A stretch of DNA of 64,000 bases from Grimontia sedimenti (GTDB lineage Bacteria; Pseudomonadota; Gammaproteobacteria; Enterobacterales; Vibrionaceae), in assembly GCF_011045095.1 (NCBI RefSeq), contig NZ_JAALDL010000004.1, positions 186,001 through 250,000 of the forward strand. The letters are read 5' to 3'. Position numbers and translations under genes: made by a program. This document shows, piece after piece, positions 28,961 to 37,992 of the stretch (position 1 is its first letter; each line of letters opens with the position of its first letter). Below the pieces are notes generated by a model. It was given only the letters and a program-made list of their open reading frames with translations. It did not search any database and had not been told where the DNA came from.

Positions 28961-29548
28961 TCACTCTATCTGCTGCACTTGTTCACCAAGCAAAACAATC
29001 AGTTTCCGATCAATCAAATCGACCAAGGCATAGACATCTGACGGTGTTTTCGGACGGCGATAGGTCCGGTTGTTATAGAAATCGCCAAAGCTGTTTTCTG
29101 GCTCCATCACTGAAAGAATATGAGCCAGGGTATCCAGACAAGAGCCTGCCAGCAGGAAAACCTCTGCCGGAATGGCTTTGTTTTGCTCTCTCACTACGCT
29201 TTGTACTTTCGGAACGCCGTAGTCATCGGCCAACACATTGAGTCTTTTTGATAAGCCAGTAAGCGCGATAAACACGCGATCAGGGGTATAACCCTGAACA
29301 GGAATAATCTTTCTGGGCAGGGAACTCGCTAATTCAGGTTTATAGCGATAGGCGTAATGCATCACGATGGCATCAAGGTTTTTAACCAGTGAGAAGACTT
29401 CTGTGGGGGTCAGCTCGCCGTAGCGATCGGAATAACCATATGCCTTGGCATCTTGTGTCTGTGCGTGCACTGGAGAGGACGTAAGGAAAATGAGCGCGAG
29501 TAAACCCGCCGTTGCCAGTGACGTTTTCGACCTGCGGGGCGACAGCAT
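28961..29548 (-). CDS. Exported protein of unknown function, operon partner of chemoreceptor
   Basis: A 195-residue protein with a Sec signal (hydrophobic SLATAGLLALIFLTSSPVHA, cleaved near residue 29). The mature part is mixed helical, with FSLVKNLDAIV, a tyrosine-rich YAYRYKPE and DVYALVDLIDRKLIVLLGEQVQQ; I do not recognise the family. It ends 6 bp before the start of the large membrane chemoreceptor, so co-transcription is likely and it may be a periplasmic partner. ATG 29548 gives a compact signal peptide; GTG 29590 is a longer alternative, and neither has a good ribosome site. Confidence 0.7.
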   Translation of the reverse strand: MLSPRRSKTSLATAGLLALIFLTSSPVHAQTQDAKAYGYSDRYGELTPTEVFSLVKNLDAIVMHYAYRYKPELASSLPRKIIPVQGYTPDRVFIALTGLSKRLNVLADDYGVPKVQSVVREQNKAIPAEVFLLAGSCLDTLAHILSVMEPENSFGDFYNNRTYRRPKTPSDVYALVDLIDRKLIVLLGEQVQQIE

Positions 29549-29779
29549 GTCACCGGACTTTGAAATAAATAAGCGCCAAGCTTCCTTCACGACGGCAATT
29601 ACCCTGATTCAATAACGAGACGAAATGAGTGAAATCGTGATTTTGACTCATATTTAAGTCTAGACCGATATAGCGAAACGTGTGGCAGCGGGTGAATGCC
29701 TAACTACCTGTTTCAGAATGATTCGAGGATTGGTGAGAGGGAAGTGAATAAGATGAGAGGGAGGAGTAAAGAAGCCGCA

Positions 29780-30670
29780 CTAAAAAGCGGCTTCGTCGGC
29801 AGCGGCAATTTGCTGTAGCCAGCGCCCCAGTTTCAAGATTTCTGGCTGTCTTGCGCGGTGTTTTTTGTAGACGAAATAGAGGCTATCTCCGGTAGGAATT
29901 TCATGCAGAGGAATTCGAACCAATTGCTCGCGGTCTATCTCGTTCATGAAGTAGTGGTTGAGCAGGGTGACGCCATGGGAATAGCGCGCCGCTTCTGTGG
30001 CGAGCAACATATGGCTGAAGGTGTGAATTTTTACGTCTCTTGGTAGCGAGTAGCCTCCGACTTTACACCACTCTTTCCAGTCGTTTTCCATCAAGGATCT
30101 TACAGACAGCAAAGGATATTCCCAAAGCGCTTCAGGCAAGGGTTTATCTTTGATTTGTTGCCAGATTTTGGTGCTGCATACTGGGTAAATGTATTCGGTG
30201 TACAAAAGCTCGTATTCGTAGTTTTTGCCGGGCGCAAAGTCGGTGATAAAGCAGTCGCCCATTTTGTCTGAGAGATCCGGGCGGTGAGCGTACATCTCAA
30301 GAGAAAGGTCGATTTCAGGGTGCTTAGTGCGAAAATCTGAAAGCTGGGGCATGAGCCACTTCACCGCAAGCGAGCTGAAAACTGCAAGACGAAGGTTGCC
30401 TGAAACCCCTTCACGAACCTGAAGACTGGCGCGGGCAATGGCTTGGAGCGGGTCGCCAATATCATCATAGTAACGCTGCCCCACCGGGGTTAAATGCAAG
30501 TTCCGACCCTGACGTTCAAACAGGGACTCTCCCAGAAAATCTTCCAGTAAACGGATCTGGTGGCTGACGGCACTTTGGGTCACGTTCAAAGATTCTGCTG
30601 CTCGCGAGAAGCTGTTTAAGCGGGCAGTGGCTTCGAAATATTGAACGGCTCGGAGTGGTGGAAGTTTCAT
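29780..30670 (-). CDS. LysR-family regulator (GcvA-like)
   Basis: A 296-residue transcription factor. The N-terminal helix-turn-helix is clear (FEATARLNSFSRAAESLNVTQSAVSHQIRLLEDFLGESLF, residues about 11-50), followed by a type-2 periplasmic-binding-like effector domain. The N-terminal spelling resembles GcvA/AmpR-class members. It is divergent from the EamA transporter at 30787, its most likely target. Effector unknown. Confidence 0.9.
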   Translation of the reverse strand: MKLPPLRAVQYFEATARLNSFSRAAESLNVTQSAVSHQIRLLEDFLGESLFERQGRNLHLTPVGQRYYDDIGDPLQAIARASLQVREGVSGNLRLAVFSSLAVKWLMPQLSDFRTKHPEIDLSLEMYAHRPDLSDKMGDCFITDFAPGKNYEYELLYTEYIYPVCSTKIWQQIKDKPLPEALWEYPLLSVRSLMENDWKEWCKVGGYSLPRDVKIHTFSHMLLATEAARYSHGVTLLNHYFMNEIDREQLVRIPLHEIPTGDSLYFVYKKHRARQPEILKLGRWLQQIAAADEAAF

Positions 30671-30786
30671 TATCTAAAAAACTCATAGAACCCGAATAAT
30701 CATCATTATACGTCATGAAAAAGTGCCGCTACTATGAGGATTCTGTGAGCTATGTTGCTTTTTCTCGCTTAAAGGAGGCCTTAGGT

Positions 30787-31698
30787 ATGCGCAATATCTC
30801 AGTAGGTTTCGCCATGACGTTGTTGGTGATAGGAAACCTCAGCGCAACGTTTTCCGATGCGCTGGTTAAAACCATGGAAGGAGGGCCAGACGGTGCCATC
30901 TTCCAGTTCGCGCTGTTTCGTCAGGTATCTGCCGTGCTCATTTTGCTGCCTTTCTGTTTTACGGCACCTGTGAAGAATTTGACGTTGGGACTGAAATGGC
31001 ACGCACTGCGCGCGCACATTTGGTTGCTTGGTGTGTTTTTCTCAGTGATCGCGTTGACCACGATGCCCTTGGCGACAGCGAATGCGATTTTCTATGCAGC
31101 ACCCTTGATCATGCTTCCGCTTGCAGCGATCTTTCTGCGTGAGAAGCTTTCTGCGCCGTCGATCGTGGCTGCGGTAGTGGGCTTTATTGGTGTGTTGATC
31201 CTGGTGCGTCCAACCGAGTTTAGCTGGGCAGCAATGTCAGCACTGATTGTGGCGGTGACGCTGGCCATCAACAACCTGTTGATCCCGAAAATTCCGCGCA
31301 TTCAGACGGTGCCACAAACTCTGCTGCTGCATAACCTGATTGGTATTCCAGTAGCCTTTGCCTTGGCACTTTATGAAGGTATGCCGTTCAGCCTCGACTT
31401 GTTCTGGCGTGCTGCTGGCTCGACTGCTTTCATTCTGGTTTACGCCGCGACCTGTGTGATCGCGTATCGCGCAGCGGAAAGTAACAAGATTGCCAGCGCC
31501 GAATACAGCGGTTTGGTGTGTGCTGTTGGTGTGGGTTTGGTGTTGTTCGGTGAAGTGCCGGATATGCTGATGGTGGTGGGCACGACCCTGATTGTTGTTC
31601 CACTGCTGTGGCTGGCAGGACGCGAGAAACGAAAGTCCCGCAAAGCCAAAGCGGCTGCACTGGAAAAAACGCCAGAAGAGATTGCTGAGCCAGCATAA
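30787..31698 (+). CDS. EamA/DMT-family exporter
   Basis: A 303-residue inner-membrane permease with ten membrane segments formed by two EamA repeats; AATCVIAYRAAESNKIASAEYSGLVCAVGVGLVLFGE is the second repeat's typical region. I start at ATG 30787, 8 bases after the strong AAAGGAGG at 30771-30778, rather than at the upstream ATG 30715. The C-terminus is basic and cytoplasmic. Family members export amino acids, nucleosides or other metabolites; the substrate here is unknown. Likely controlled by the divergent LysR gene. Confidence 0.88.
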   Translation: MRNISVGFAMTLLVIGNLSATFSDALVKTMEGGPDGAIFQFALFRQVSAVLILLPFCFTAPVKNLTLGLKWHALRAHIWLLGVFFSVIALTTMPLATANAIFYAAPLIMLPLAAIFLREKLSAPSIVAAVVGFIGVLILVRPTEFSWAAMSALIVAVTLAINNLLIPKIPRIQTVPQTLLLHNLIGIPVAFALALYEGMPFSLDLFWRAAGSTAFILVYAATCVIAYRAAESNKIASAEYSGLVCAVGVGLVLFGEVPDMLMVVGTTLIVVPLLWLAGREKRKSRKAKAAALEKTPEEIAEPA

Positions 31699-31726
31699 CT
31701 AAACGAAGAACAGAGAACCTAAAACG

Positions 31727-31759
31727 CTCCCCCGCTTGCAAAAGTGGGGGAGTTTTTTT
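31727..31759 (+). terminator. Terminator of the EamA gene
   Basis: Stem CTCCCCC/GGGGGAG (31727-31733 with 31746-31752) followed by seven T. Confidence 0.9.
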
Positions 31760-31925
31760 ATGTCCAGCCGCAAATTCGCATGCATTTTTCTTAATTTGAA
31801 TACTGGAAGGCGAAATGCCGGGCAGATTGGTTGAACTGTCTGTAAGCAGTCAATAAAGTGAGGCAAAACAAAAGAAAAGTGAGGGCAGGGATAACCCCTT
31901 CACATGGTTGGCAAAGGAATTTCTC

Positions 31926-32552
31926 ATGTACAAATACGTCTTCGCAGCTCTGCTGCCAGTGATCATCGCTGGCTGTTCGTCTTCAGAAAAACCGACTTTT
32001 GATATCGAGGCTCAGCAGGAGAAAGAGCAGGAAGCTGCGAAAAAAGGAGAGGTACTGCCTGAACCGGCTTCTCTGTATTTTGTGGGTAGTAACGACTCAC
32101 AAGATTACGATCCTGAATGGGATGACACGCAAAAAACCAATCAACAGAAGCTGTTCATTGCTAACGGCGACCACGAAGTCACCCTCTTTACCGATCACCT
32201 TGAATGTACAGACCCGATGGGGCTGTACATGGAAAGTCTGGGCACCAAGAGCATGACCATGCCGCGAGGCGAGAAAGTAACGCTGAATGTGTCTTTCCAC
32301 GCCAACAGCTTTGCCGCAGGTGGTGCGTCTTGTGTAAACACCTTTACCTTCAACGTCGATGAAGGGAAAAGCTACACAGTGAACCATAAATTCAGCTTGG
32401 AAGACGGCCTATGTACTGTGTCGGTGTTTGATGACGAAGCCAAAGCCCCGATTGATGTGTTTGCCCGCAAAGGCCCTTACCTTTGTACGCCTGAAGATCT
32501 GAATGAAGACAACGCCGCCCAACGTATCGAGTTGAGCGCAGGCCGCTTCTAA
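31926..32552 (+). CDS. Predicted lipoprotein of unknown function
   Basis: A 208-residue lipoprotein: signal FAALLPVIIAGC with the lipid-acceptor Cys at about residue 17, followed by SSS, which favours outer-membrane sorting. The mature region has two likely disulphide-forming Cys regions and a DUF2057-like pattern of nucleoprotein-poor beta segments (LFIANGDHEVTLFTDH), though I do not assign the family firmly. Start is ATG 31926 behind AAAGGA. The stop overlaps that of the converging LysR gene by 4 bp. Confidence 0.8.
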   Translation: MYKYVFAALLPVIIAGCSSSEKPTFDIEAQQEKEQEAAKKGEVLPEPASLYFVGSNDSQDYDPEWDDTQKTNQQKLFIANGDHEVTLFTDHLECTDPMGLYMESLGTKSMTMPRGEKVTLNVSFHANSFAAGGASCVNTFTFNVDEGKSYTVNHKFSLEDGLCTVSVFDDEAKAPIDVFARKGPYLCTPEDLNEDNAAQRIELSAGRF

Positions 32553-33469
32553 TCCTTTAATTTCGCCGGAATGTTAGCGACCAAGTAACTAATGAGCGCT
32601 TTCAATCTGGCGGGTTGGTGCCGGTCTCTGTGATACAGCAGATAGAGCGGCACCTTATCCACTTTCCATTCAGTAAACACCGATTGTAGCTTTCCTTCCG
32701 CTTCATAAGACGAGCAATAAAGCGCGGGCAAGCGACAAATCCCATTCCCCTGAAGCGCCGCGTTCAAAAGCACATGACCGTTTTTACATTGTAAATGGCC
32801 GTGAACTTCCACATCGGTATGCTGTTCTGGGTCGTCGGATTTCACATATCGCCACTTGGTCACAGACCCAGTCAGGCAGTCATGCTGCTGTAACTCTTTT
32901 GGGTGTGATGGCCTGCCTTTGCGCGTGAAATAGTCTGGTGAAGCGTAGGTGCCTATCTTGATTTCTCCGAGCTCACGGCCAATCAACAGTGAGTCGGCCA
33001 ACGCTCCCATTCGAAGAACCAAATCAAAACGGGACTGCACCAGATCAACCCGTTCTGAGCTGAAATCAAGCTCGATGCTGATCTCTGGGTTCTTGGCGCA
33101 AAAGGCATGAATCACATCACCAATCAAAGACTCTCCCAAGATACCGCCTACACAGTTCACCGCGATATGGCCGCGCATCTGATCAGCATCGTTGCTGGCT
33201 AGAGTAATCGCCTCATCTAGTTGCGAAAGAGCAGCCCGGCAGCGACTAAAGAAGGTTTCTCCTGCCGCGGTTAAGCGTTGGGAACGGGTTGTGCGAATGA
33301 TCAGCTGCACCCCTAATCTCGCTTCAAGCTGACTCAACTGGCGCGACATATGGGCGCGGGAAGCATTCAGCGATTCTGCGGCTTTAGAGAAGCTGCCAGT
33401 TTCTGCAATAGCAACAAAGGCGCGGATGTCACTAAGGCTTTCGCCGAGGACTTCTTTATTGGTGTTCAT
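32549..33469 (-). CDS. LysR-family regulator (CrgA/DhcR-like)
   Basis: A 306-residue LysR regulator with the helix-turn-helix FVAIAETGSFSKAAESLNASRAHMSRQLSQLEARLGVQL and an effector domain including LDFSSERVDLVQSRFDLVLRMG. The RAHMSRQLSQLE spelling places it in the CrgA-like group often found divergent from an oxidoreductase. Here the divergent neighbour is the SDR gene at 33570, with about 100 bp between, so it probably controls that gene and itself. Confidence 0.9.
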   Translation of the reverse strand: MNTNKEVLGESLSDIRAFVAIAETGSFSKAAESLNASRAHMSRQLSQLEARLGVQLIIRTTRSQRLTAAGETFFSRCRAALSQLDEAITLASNDADQMRGHIAVNCVGGILGESLIGDVIHAFCAKNPEISIELDFSSERVDLVQSRFDLVLRMGALADSLLIGRELGEIKIGTYASPDYFTRKGRPSHPKELQQHDCLTGSVTKWRYVKSDDPEQHTDVEVHGHLQCKNGHVLLNAALQGNGICRLPALYCSSYEAEGKLQSVFTEWKVDKVPLYLLYHRDRHQPARLKALISYLVANIPAKLKD

Positions 33470-33569
33470 TTGGTAACACTGAGTTTTATTGTGACATATA
33501 TATCAACAATGATGACTTATTTAGAATGCAGCCTCAACCAAAACAACAAGGTCTTTGAGGAAGAACATC

Positions 33570-34289
33570 ATGAAAAAGTTGGCTGTTATTACAGGTGCAA
33601 GTTCAGGTATCGGCGAAGCGATTGCAAAACAACTGTCTGCACTGGGTCACCCGCTGCTGCTGGTGGCGCGCCGTGTTGAACGCTTAGAAGCGCTGAACCT
33701 GCCAAACACTCTGTGTCGTAAAGTCGATGTGACTGACAAAGCCACATTCGAAGCAGCAATTAAAGAAGCCGAAGCGGAATACGGCGAGGTAGACCTGCTG
33801 GTGAACAACGCAGGTGTGATGTTGCTGGGTGATGTGGCAACACAAAATGCCGCAGAGTGGCAAACCATGTTTAACGTGAACGTGGTTGGCTTGCTGAATG
33901 GCATGCAGGCCGTGCTTGAACCGATGAAAGCGCGCAACGGCGGCACTATTGTGAATATCAGCTCAGTGGCTGGCCGCAAAACCTTCCCGAACCATGCGGC
34001 TTACTGCGGCACTAAATTTGCGGTTCACGCGATTTCTGAAAACGTGCGTGAAGAGGTGGCGGATGCTAATGTTCGTGTCATCACCATCGCCCCTGGCGCG
34101 GTAGAAACCGAGCTGCTTTCCCATACCACCAGCGATGAAATCAAAGCTGGTTACGACAGCTGGAAAGACGAAATGGGCGGCGTTCTGGCTGCAGATGACA
34201 TCGCCAGCACCGTTTGCTATGCGTACTCCTTCCCACAAAACGTGTGCGTGCGTGAGATTGTGATCACTGCTACCCGTCAGCAGCCTTAA
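33570..34289 (+). CDS. Short-chain dehydrogenase/reductase
   Basis: A 239-residue classical SDR. Cofactor motif TGASSGIGEA at the N-terminus, NNAG at about residue 80, catalytic Ser in NISSVAG and YxxxK as YCGTK. The ARRVERLE after the second beta strand suggests NADP. Start is ATG 33570 behind GAGGAAG; the longer form is not supported. Resembles YdfG/serine-dehydrogenase-like SDRs, but substrate is unknown. Confidence 0.92.
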   Translation: MKKLAVITGASSGIGEAIAKQLSALGHPLLLVARRVERLEALNLPNTLCRKVDVTDKATFEAAIKEAEAEYGEVDLLVNNAGVMLLGDVATQNAAEWQTMFNVNVVGLLNGMQAVLEPMKARNGGTIVNISSVAGRKTFPNHAAYCGTKFAVHAISENVREEVADANVRVITIAPGAVETELLSHTTSDEIKAGYDSWKDEMGGVLAADDIASTVCYAYSFPQNVCVREIVITATRQQP

Positions 34290-34314
34290 ATAACAGAAAT
34301 GGCTAATAGCTTCA

Positions 34315-34340
34315 AAAAGCCACCCTTGCGGGTGGCTTTT
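34315..34340. terminator. Bidirectional terminator
   Basis: Stem AAAAGCCACCC/GGGTGGCTTTT with a TTGC loop between the converging SDR and TRAP permease genes. Confidence 0.9.
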
Positions 34341-34343
34341 GTT

Positions 34344-35642
34344 TTATCCGTAACCGAGAAAGAGCGTAGGGAGTATCAGCGATATTGCGGGCACAAAGGT
34401 GATGATAAGCAGTGCGCCTATCAACACGGCCACCCAAGGTAAAATTCGCCTGGCTATCCGCTCGAAGGGTATCTCCCCAACCTGTGCGGCCATAAAGAGG
34501 TTTGCCCCCAAGGGTGGAGTAACAAATCCGATGGCGAGCGCCACGATCATCACAATACCAAAGTGCACCAAATCAACCTGTAACTTGGTTAACACAGGCA
34601 ACAGCACTGGCGTCAGGATAACAATGGAAGCGAGGGTTTCGAGGAAGGTACCGATAATGAGCAGCAAGACCAGAATCGCCACCAGCACCAAGTATTTGTT
34701 CTCTGTGATGGAAAGAACAAACTGTGCCAGTTCTGTCGGAATTTTCTCCAGCGCGATGATACGACCAAACGCCACAGATGCACCGATGATTACCAGCACC
34801 GCTGATACCAACATGGCCGATTCAAGCATGATCTTTGGCAGTGCCTTGAGCGGTAATTCGCGATAAACCAGACAAGACACCACCAAGGCATAGACGACTG
34901 CCACGGCAGATGATTCCGTAGGCGTGACTATGCCGCCGTATATCCCGCCCAAGATCACCACGGGCATAATCAGTGCGAGCTTCGCCTCGTTCAGCACGTG
35001 GAAAATCTCTTTTCCGGTGGCGGCAGACCGTTGCTCTGCCATGTTTACCTGTGTGGCCTGCTTGCGGTAAAAGTAGTTGTAGGTCATCAAGGTTAACGCG
35101 ATAACAAGCCCCGGCAGGATCCCCGCCATAAAGAGGGCGGTCACTGATACTCCTGCCGCTACCGCATACACAATCATCACCACAGAGGGTGGGATCATCA
35201 CACCCAAACCACCAGCACTGGCGACCATGGCTCCGGCATAGGCGCGGTCATAGCCACGTTTAACCAAAGCTGGAATCATGGCTAACCCGACCGCCGCCAC
35301 AGTGGCAGAGCCCGTACCTGAAATGGCGGCGAAGAACAGGCATGCCATGATGGTCACCGTGCCTAAGTCCCCCGGCGCACGGCCGAACAGGGTATCGGCG
35401 ACTGCGATTAAACGCTTGGAAATACCGCCCTTACTCATGATGTTCCCGGCGAGTGTAAAGAGCACCACAGCGATCAGCGTGAAGCTGTTGATGCCGCTGA
35501 CAAGGCCGAGTGCATACAAATCAGGTTTGAGGAAAGGGATGTACATGATGGCTATCAACGACGCTGAGCCCAGCGCGATGCCGATGGGCACACCTATTAG
35601 CAACATACCGAAGAAACTGAGAAAGAGGATCAGTGACGTCAT
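34344..35642 (-). CDS. TRAP transporter large permease (DctM-type)
   Basis: A 432-residue inner-membrane protein with about 12 segments, the channel subunit of a tripartite ATP-independent periplasmic transporter. Typical motifs include GVPIGIALG at the start, SGTGSATVAAVGLAMIPALVKRGYD and GGIYGGIVTPTESSAVAVVYAL. It overlaps the small-permease gene by 4 bp (ATGA). It is the last gene of the reverse arm of the catabolic regulon and ends at the 34315 terminator. Sodium-driven uptake of an organic acid or related solute is expected. Confidence 0.94.
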   Translation of the reverse strand: MTSLILFLSFFGMLLIGVPIGIALGSASLIAIMYIPFLKPDLYALGLVSGINSFTLIAVVLFTLAGNIMSKGGISKRLIAVADTLFGRAPGDLGTVTIMACLFFAAISGTGSATVAAVGLAMIPALVKRGYDRAYAGAMVASAGGLGVMIPPSVVMIVYAVAAGVSVTALFMAGILPGLVIALTLMTYNYFYRKQATQVNMAEQRSAATGKEIFHVLNEAKLALIMPVVILGGIYGGIVTPTESSAVAVVYALVVSCLVYRELPLKALPKIMLESAMLVSAVLVIIGASVAFGRIIALEKIPTELAQFVLSITENKYLVLVAILVLLLIIGTFLETLASIVILTPVLLPVLTKLQVDLVHFGIVMIVALAIGFVTPPLGANLFMAAQVGEIPFERIARRILPWVAVLIGALLIITFVPAISLILPTLFLGYG

Positions 35643-36139
35643 TGTGGCATCTCCTCATTTTGGTAAAGCGAAATGTCGCCCTTTACGCCAATTTGGTAAA
35701 GGGAGTAGAGGAGTCTTAGTGAGCACAGTAGGCCGGAAAAGATAATCGCGGCGTAAAGGATGGATGTTGGCCACTGAGTCGCAGAGAGTGTTTTTCCGCG
35801 AGCGATAGCCTGCTGTGTGATTTCGACACCCAGCACGCAAACCGTCACAGAGTAAACGAGGAAAATTGACTCGCTGACAAACAAGATGAGGCGTTTGAAC
35901 TGCGAAGGGAATTTGTCCACGAAGAAGGTCACTCGCATGTGTCTGTGTTCACGGATGGCATAGCTGATGCCAAAGTAGATGAGGTACACAAAGCACAGCC
36001 TTGCAATCTCATTCGCCACGACGATAGAGGTGGAAAAAGCGAACCTTGCTATCACGTCAGCGAACACAGTGATGATGATGGTCACCAGACTGGCAACAAT
36101 CACGGTCGGTTCGAAGTACTTTTCCAGAAATCGGAACAT
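35639..36139 (-). CDS. TRAP transporter small permease (DctQ-type)
   Basis: A 166-residue protein with four membrane segments; FSTSIVVANEIARLCFVYLIYFG and the EHRHMRV motif are typical of DctQ. AAGGAAG precedes the ATG. It joins the large permease to the solute-binding protein; adjacent genes on both sides complete the transporter. Confidence 0.93.
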   Translation of the reverse strand: MFRFLEKYFEPTVIVASLVTIIITVFADVIARFAFSTSIVVANEIARLCFVYLIYFGISYAIREHRHMRVTFFVDKFPSQFKRLILFVSESIFLVYSVTVCVLGVEITQQAIARGKTLSATQWPTSILYAAIIFSGLLCSLRLLYSLYQIGVKGDISLYQNEEMPQ

Positions 36140-36222
36140 ACAGACTTCCTTTTACGTTTTGCAGGGCAGAGCAAGGAGCTGGCGTTGACCAACTCCTAGG
36201 GTCAACAGACCCTATGCACTTA

Positions 36223-37206
36223 TCATTGCTGTAGGTTGGACATGAATTCGTCGTAGAAATCGCTGCCGACTTTCTCGCGAATGTCACTTTCTATCGCCGC
36301 ATTCATGGTTTTACCCAAGCGCTCGCGGTCAGCAAGAGGAAGCTCATTCACTTTCAGTCCTTTTTCTTTCAGTGCTGCCAGCGTTTCATTGTTGGTTTTC
36401 AGGGTAAGGTCGCGCTGAAGCAAAATGGTTTCGCGGGCGACTTCATCGATGAGTTTGCGGTCTTTATCGCTGAGATCCTGATACCACTCAAGGTTTGCCA
36501 TCCAAAGCTCAGGCCAGTAGATGTGGTTGGTGAGGGACACGTAATCCTGCACTTCGAAGAAGCGCTCAACGAGCATAGAAGACAACGCACTTTCCTGACC
36601 GAAAATGAGGTTTTGTTGGAGCGATGAATAGATCTCACCCCATGCCAGCGCAATCGGCACGGCATCTACAGAGCGCCACGCTTTAATCGCAATCGGGTTA
36701 TCCGCTGAGCGCATTCTCAAGCCTTCAAATGCTTCGTAGCTGTCCAGTGGCGCGCGGTTGTTGGTAAAGCTTCGAAAGCCAAGCTCCATAAAGCCCATTG
36801 ACTTGAGGCCTTGCTTTTCCATGGCCTTGCCGAGGGATTCACCGGCTTTGCCATCCAGCACGTTGCGTGCGGTTTCTTCATCGGCAAACAGCAGGAACTG
36901 ATCCAGTACCGCGAGTTCGTTAACGGTGGATGACAAATGCACGGACGCGCCGGTTGCCATGGTGATGTTTCCAGATTGCACGAGCTCCGTCATTTCCTTT
37001 ACGCCACCGAGCTGGCCGCCAGGATATATTTCGACCTCAATGTCACCGTTGGAACGCTTCTCGATTTCCTTTTCAAAATAGAGCAGCGATTGGTGAATTG
37101 GGGAGACTTCCGGTGTGGCATGCCCAATTCGGATGGTGGTATCAGCCATTGAGGCGCTGGCAGTGAAAAGTCCGGCTATGACAGTGATCAACATTGACAA
37201 CTTCAT
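36223..37206 (-). CDS. TRAP transporter solute-binding protein (DctP-type)
   Basis: A 327-residue periplasmic protein with a signal peptide ending at ASASMA (about residue 21). It shows DctP features: RIGHATPEVSPIHQSLLYFEKEIEKRS, EIYPGGQLGGVKEMTELVQSG and the FEGLRMRSADNPI ligand-binding segment; this conserved Arg pairs with carboxylate ligands in the family. Start ATG 37206 follows AAGGAG. Placement behind catabolic enzymes implies that it captures the pathway substrate or an intermediate, likely an acid. Confidence 0.93.
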   Translation of the reverse strand: MKLSMLITVIAGLFTASASMADTTIRIGHATPEVSPIHQSLLYFEKEIEKRSNGDIEVEIYPGGQLGGVKEMTELVQSGNITMATGASVHLSSTVNELAVLDQFLLFADEETARNVLDGKAGESLGKAMEKQGLKSMGFMELGFRSFTNNRAPLDSYEAFEGLRMRSADNPIAIKAWRSVDAVPIALAWGEIYSSLQQNLIFGQESALSSMLVERFFEVQDYVSLTNHIYWPELWMANLEWYQDLSDKDRKLIDEVARETILLQRDLTLKTNNETLAALKEKGLKVNELPLADRERLGKTMNAAIESDIREKVGSDFYDEFMSNLQQ

Positions 37207-37296
37207 GGTGTACTCCTTGTTTTTAGCCGTGTCGCATTCATTGACGCGCATGAAAGCGCGAGGAAAAAGCTACGCGGAATGCGCAGCTGAAAGATG

Positions 37297-37992
37297 TTAG
37301 GTTCTGACCCGTTCGAACTCCGCCCATGCCTGCTCAAACCGCTCAAAGTCGAAGTCTTCTTCCTTCGAGGCTTGCAACACAATTTGTTCGTTTTTGAGTA
37401 AGGTTTGGATGGCTTGTTCCAGTTTGGGAATCACGTCTTTTGGAATCACCACGGCGCCGTGGCGGTCAGCGTGGATAAGATCACCTTCATTGACTGTTAA
37501 GCCAAAGACGTTGACGGGTTGTGCTATTGATTCAATGTGCACAAAGGCGTGGCTGGGACCGATGGAGCCGGCCAGCACGGGGAAGTTTTCTGGTAAATCG
37601 CCTAAATCGCGCATAACGCCATTGGTCAAGACGCCTGAAATGCCAAAGCCTTTGTGGACATTGGTATTGATTTCCCCCCAAAAGGCACCGATAGCGTCGG
37701 GGTAATCCGTATCTTCAATCACAGTGACGGAAGGGAATGGGCCTTCGGACATATATTTGTAGTACTGCATGCGCAGCGCTTTAACGTCTTCCGGCGGTAA
37801 GCTGGAAGGTTCAATGGCGGCAATCTGCGCGGTTTTCGCATAGCCGACCATGGCTTTGCTGGTGGGGTCGGAAGCAAGCAGTGTACCTCGTGTAAACTGG
37901 TCAAAACCGCGCGCTCCCTGCGCCACTTCTATTGCATTACAGACTGTGGGTGTGTCGACACTCAGTAAGAGTTTATAGAGCTTTTTATCCAT
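37297..37992 (-). CDS. RraA-like / class II pyruvate-aldolase-family protein
   Basis: A 231-residue protein of the RraA/HMG-aldolase fold. Signature pieces are GVLTNGVMRDLGDLP (metal/substrate-binding Arg-Asp) and GDLIHADRHGAVVIP. Members cleave 4-hydroxy-4-methyl-2-oxoglutarate or decarboxylate oxaloacetate, or inhibit RNase E; the catabolic setting favours an aldolase or lyase releasing pyruvate. ATG 37992 overlaps the stop codon of the hydrolase gene (TAATG), so I prefer it to the upstream codon at 38007. Substrate unknown. Confidence 0.85.
   Translation of the reverse strand: MDKKLYKLLLSVDTPTVCNAIEVAQGARGFDQFTRGTLLASDPTSKAMVGYAKTAQIAAIEPSSLPPEDVKALRMQYYKYMSEGPFPSVTVIEDTDYPDAIGAFWGEINTNVHKGFGISGVLTNGVMRDLGDLPENFPVLAGSIGPSHAFVHIESIAQPVNVFGLTVNEGDLIHADRHGAVVIPKDVIPKLEQAIQTLLKNEQIVLQASKEEDFDFERFEQAWAEFERVRT

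Noticed and set aside
32785-32797. TTTACATTGTAAA, resembling the 13-bp palindrome
   Set aside because: It lies inside the LysR coding sequence with one base changed, so it is probably coincidental.
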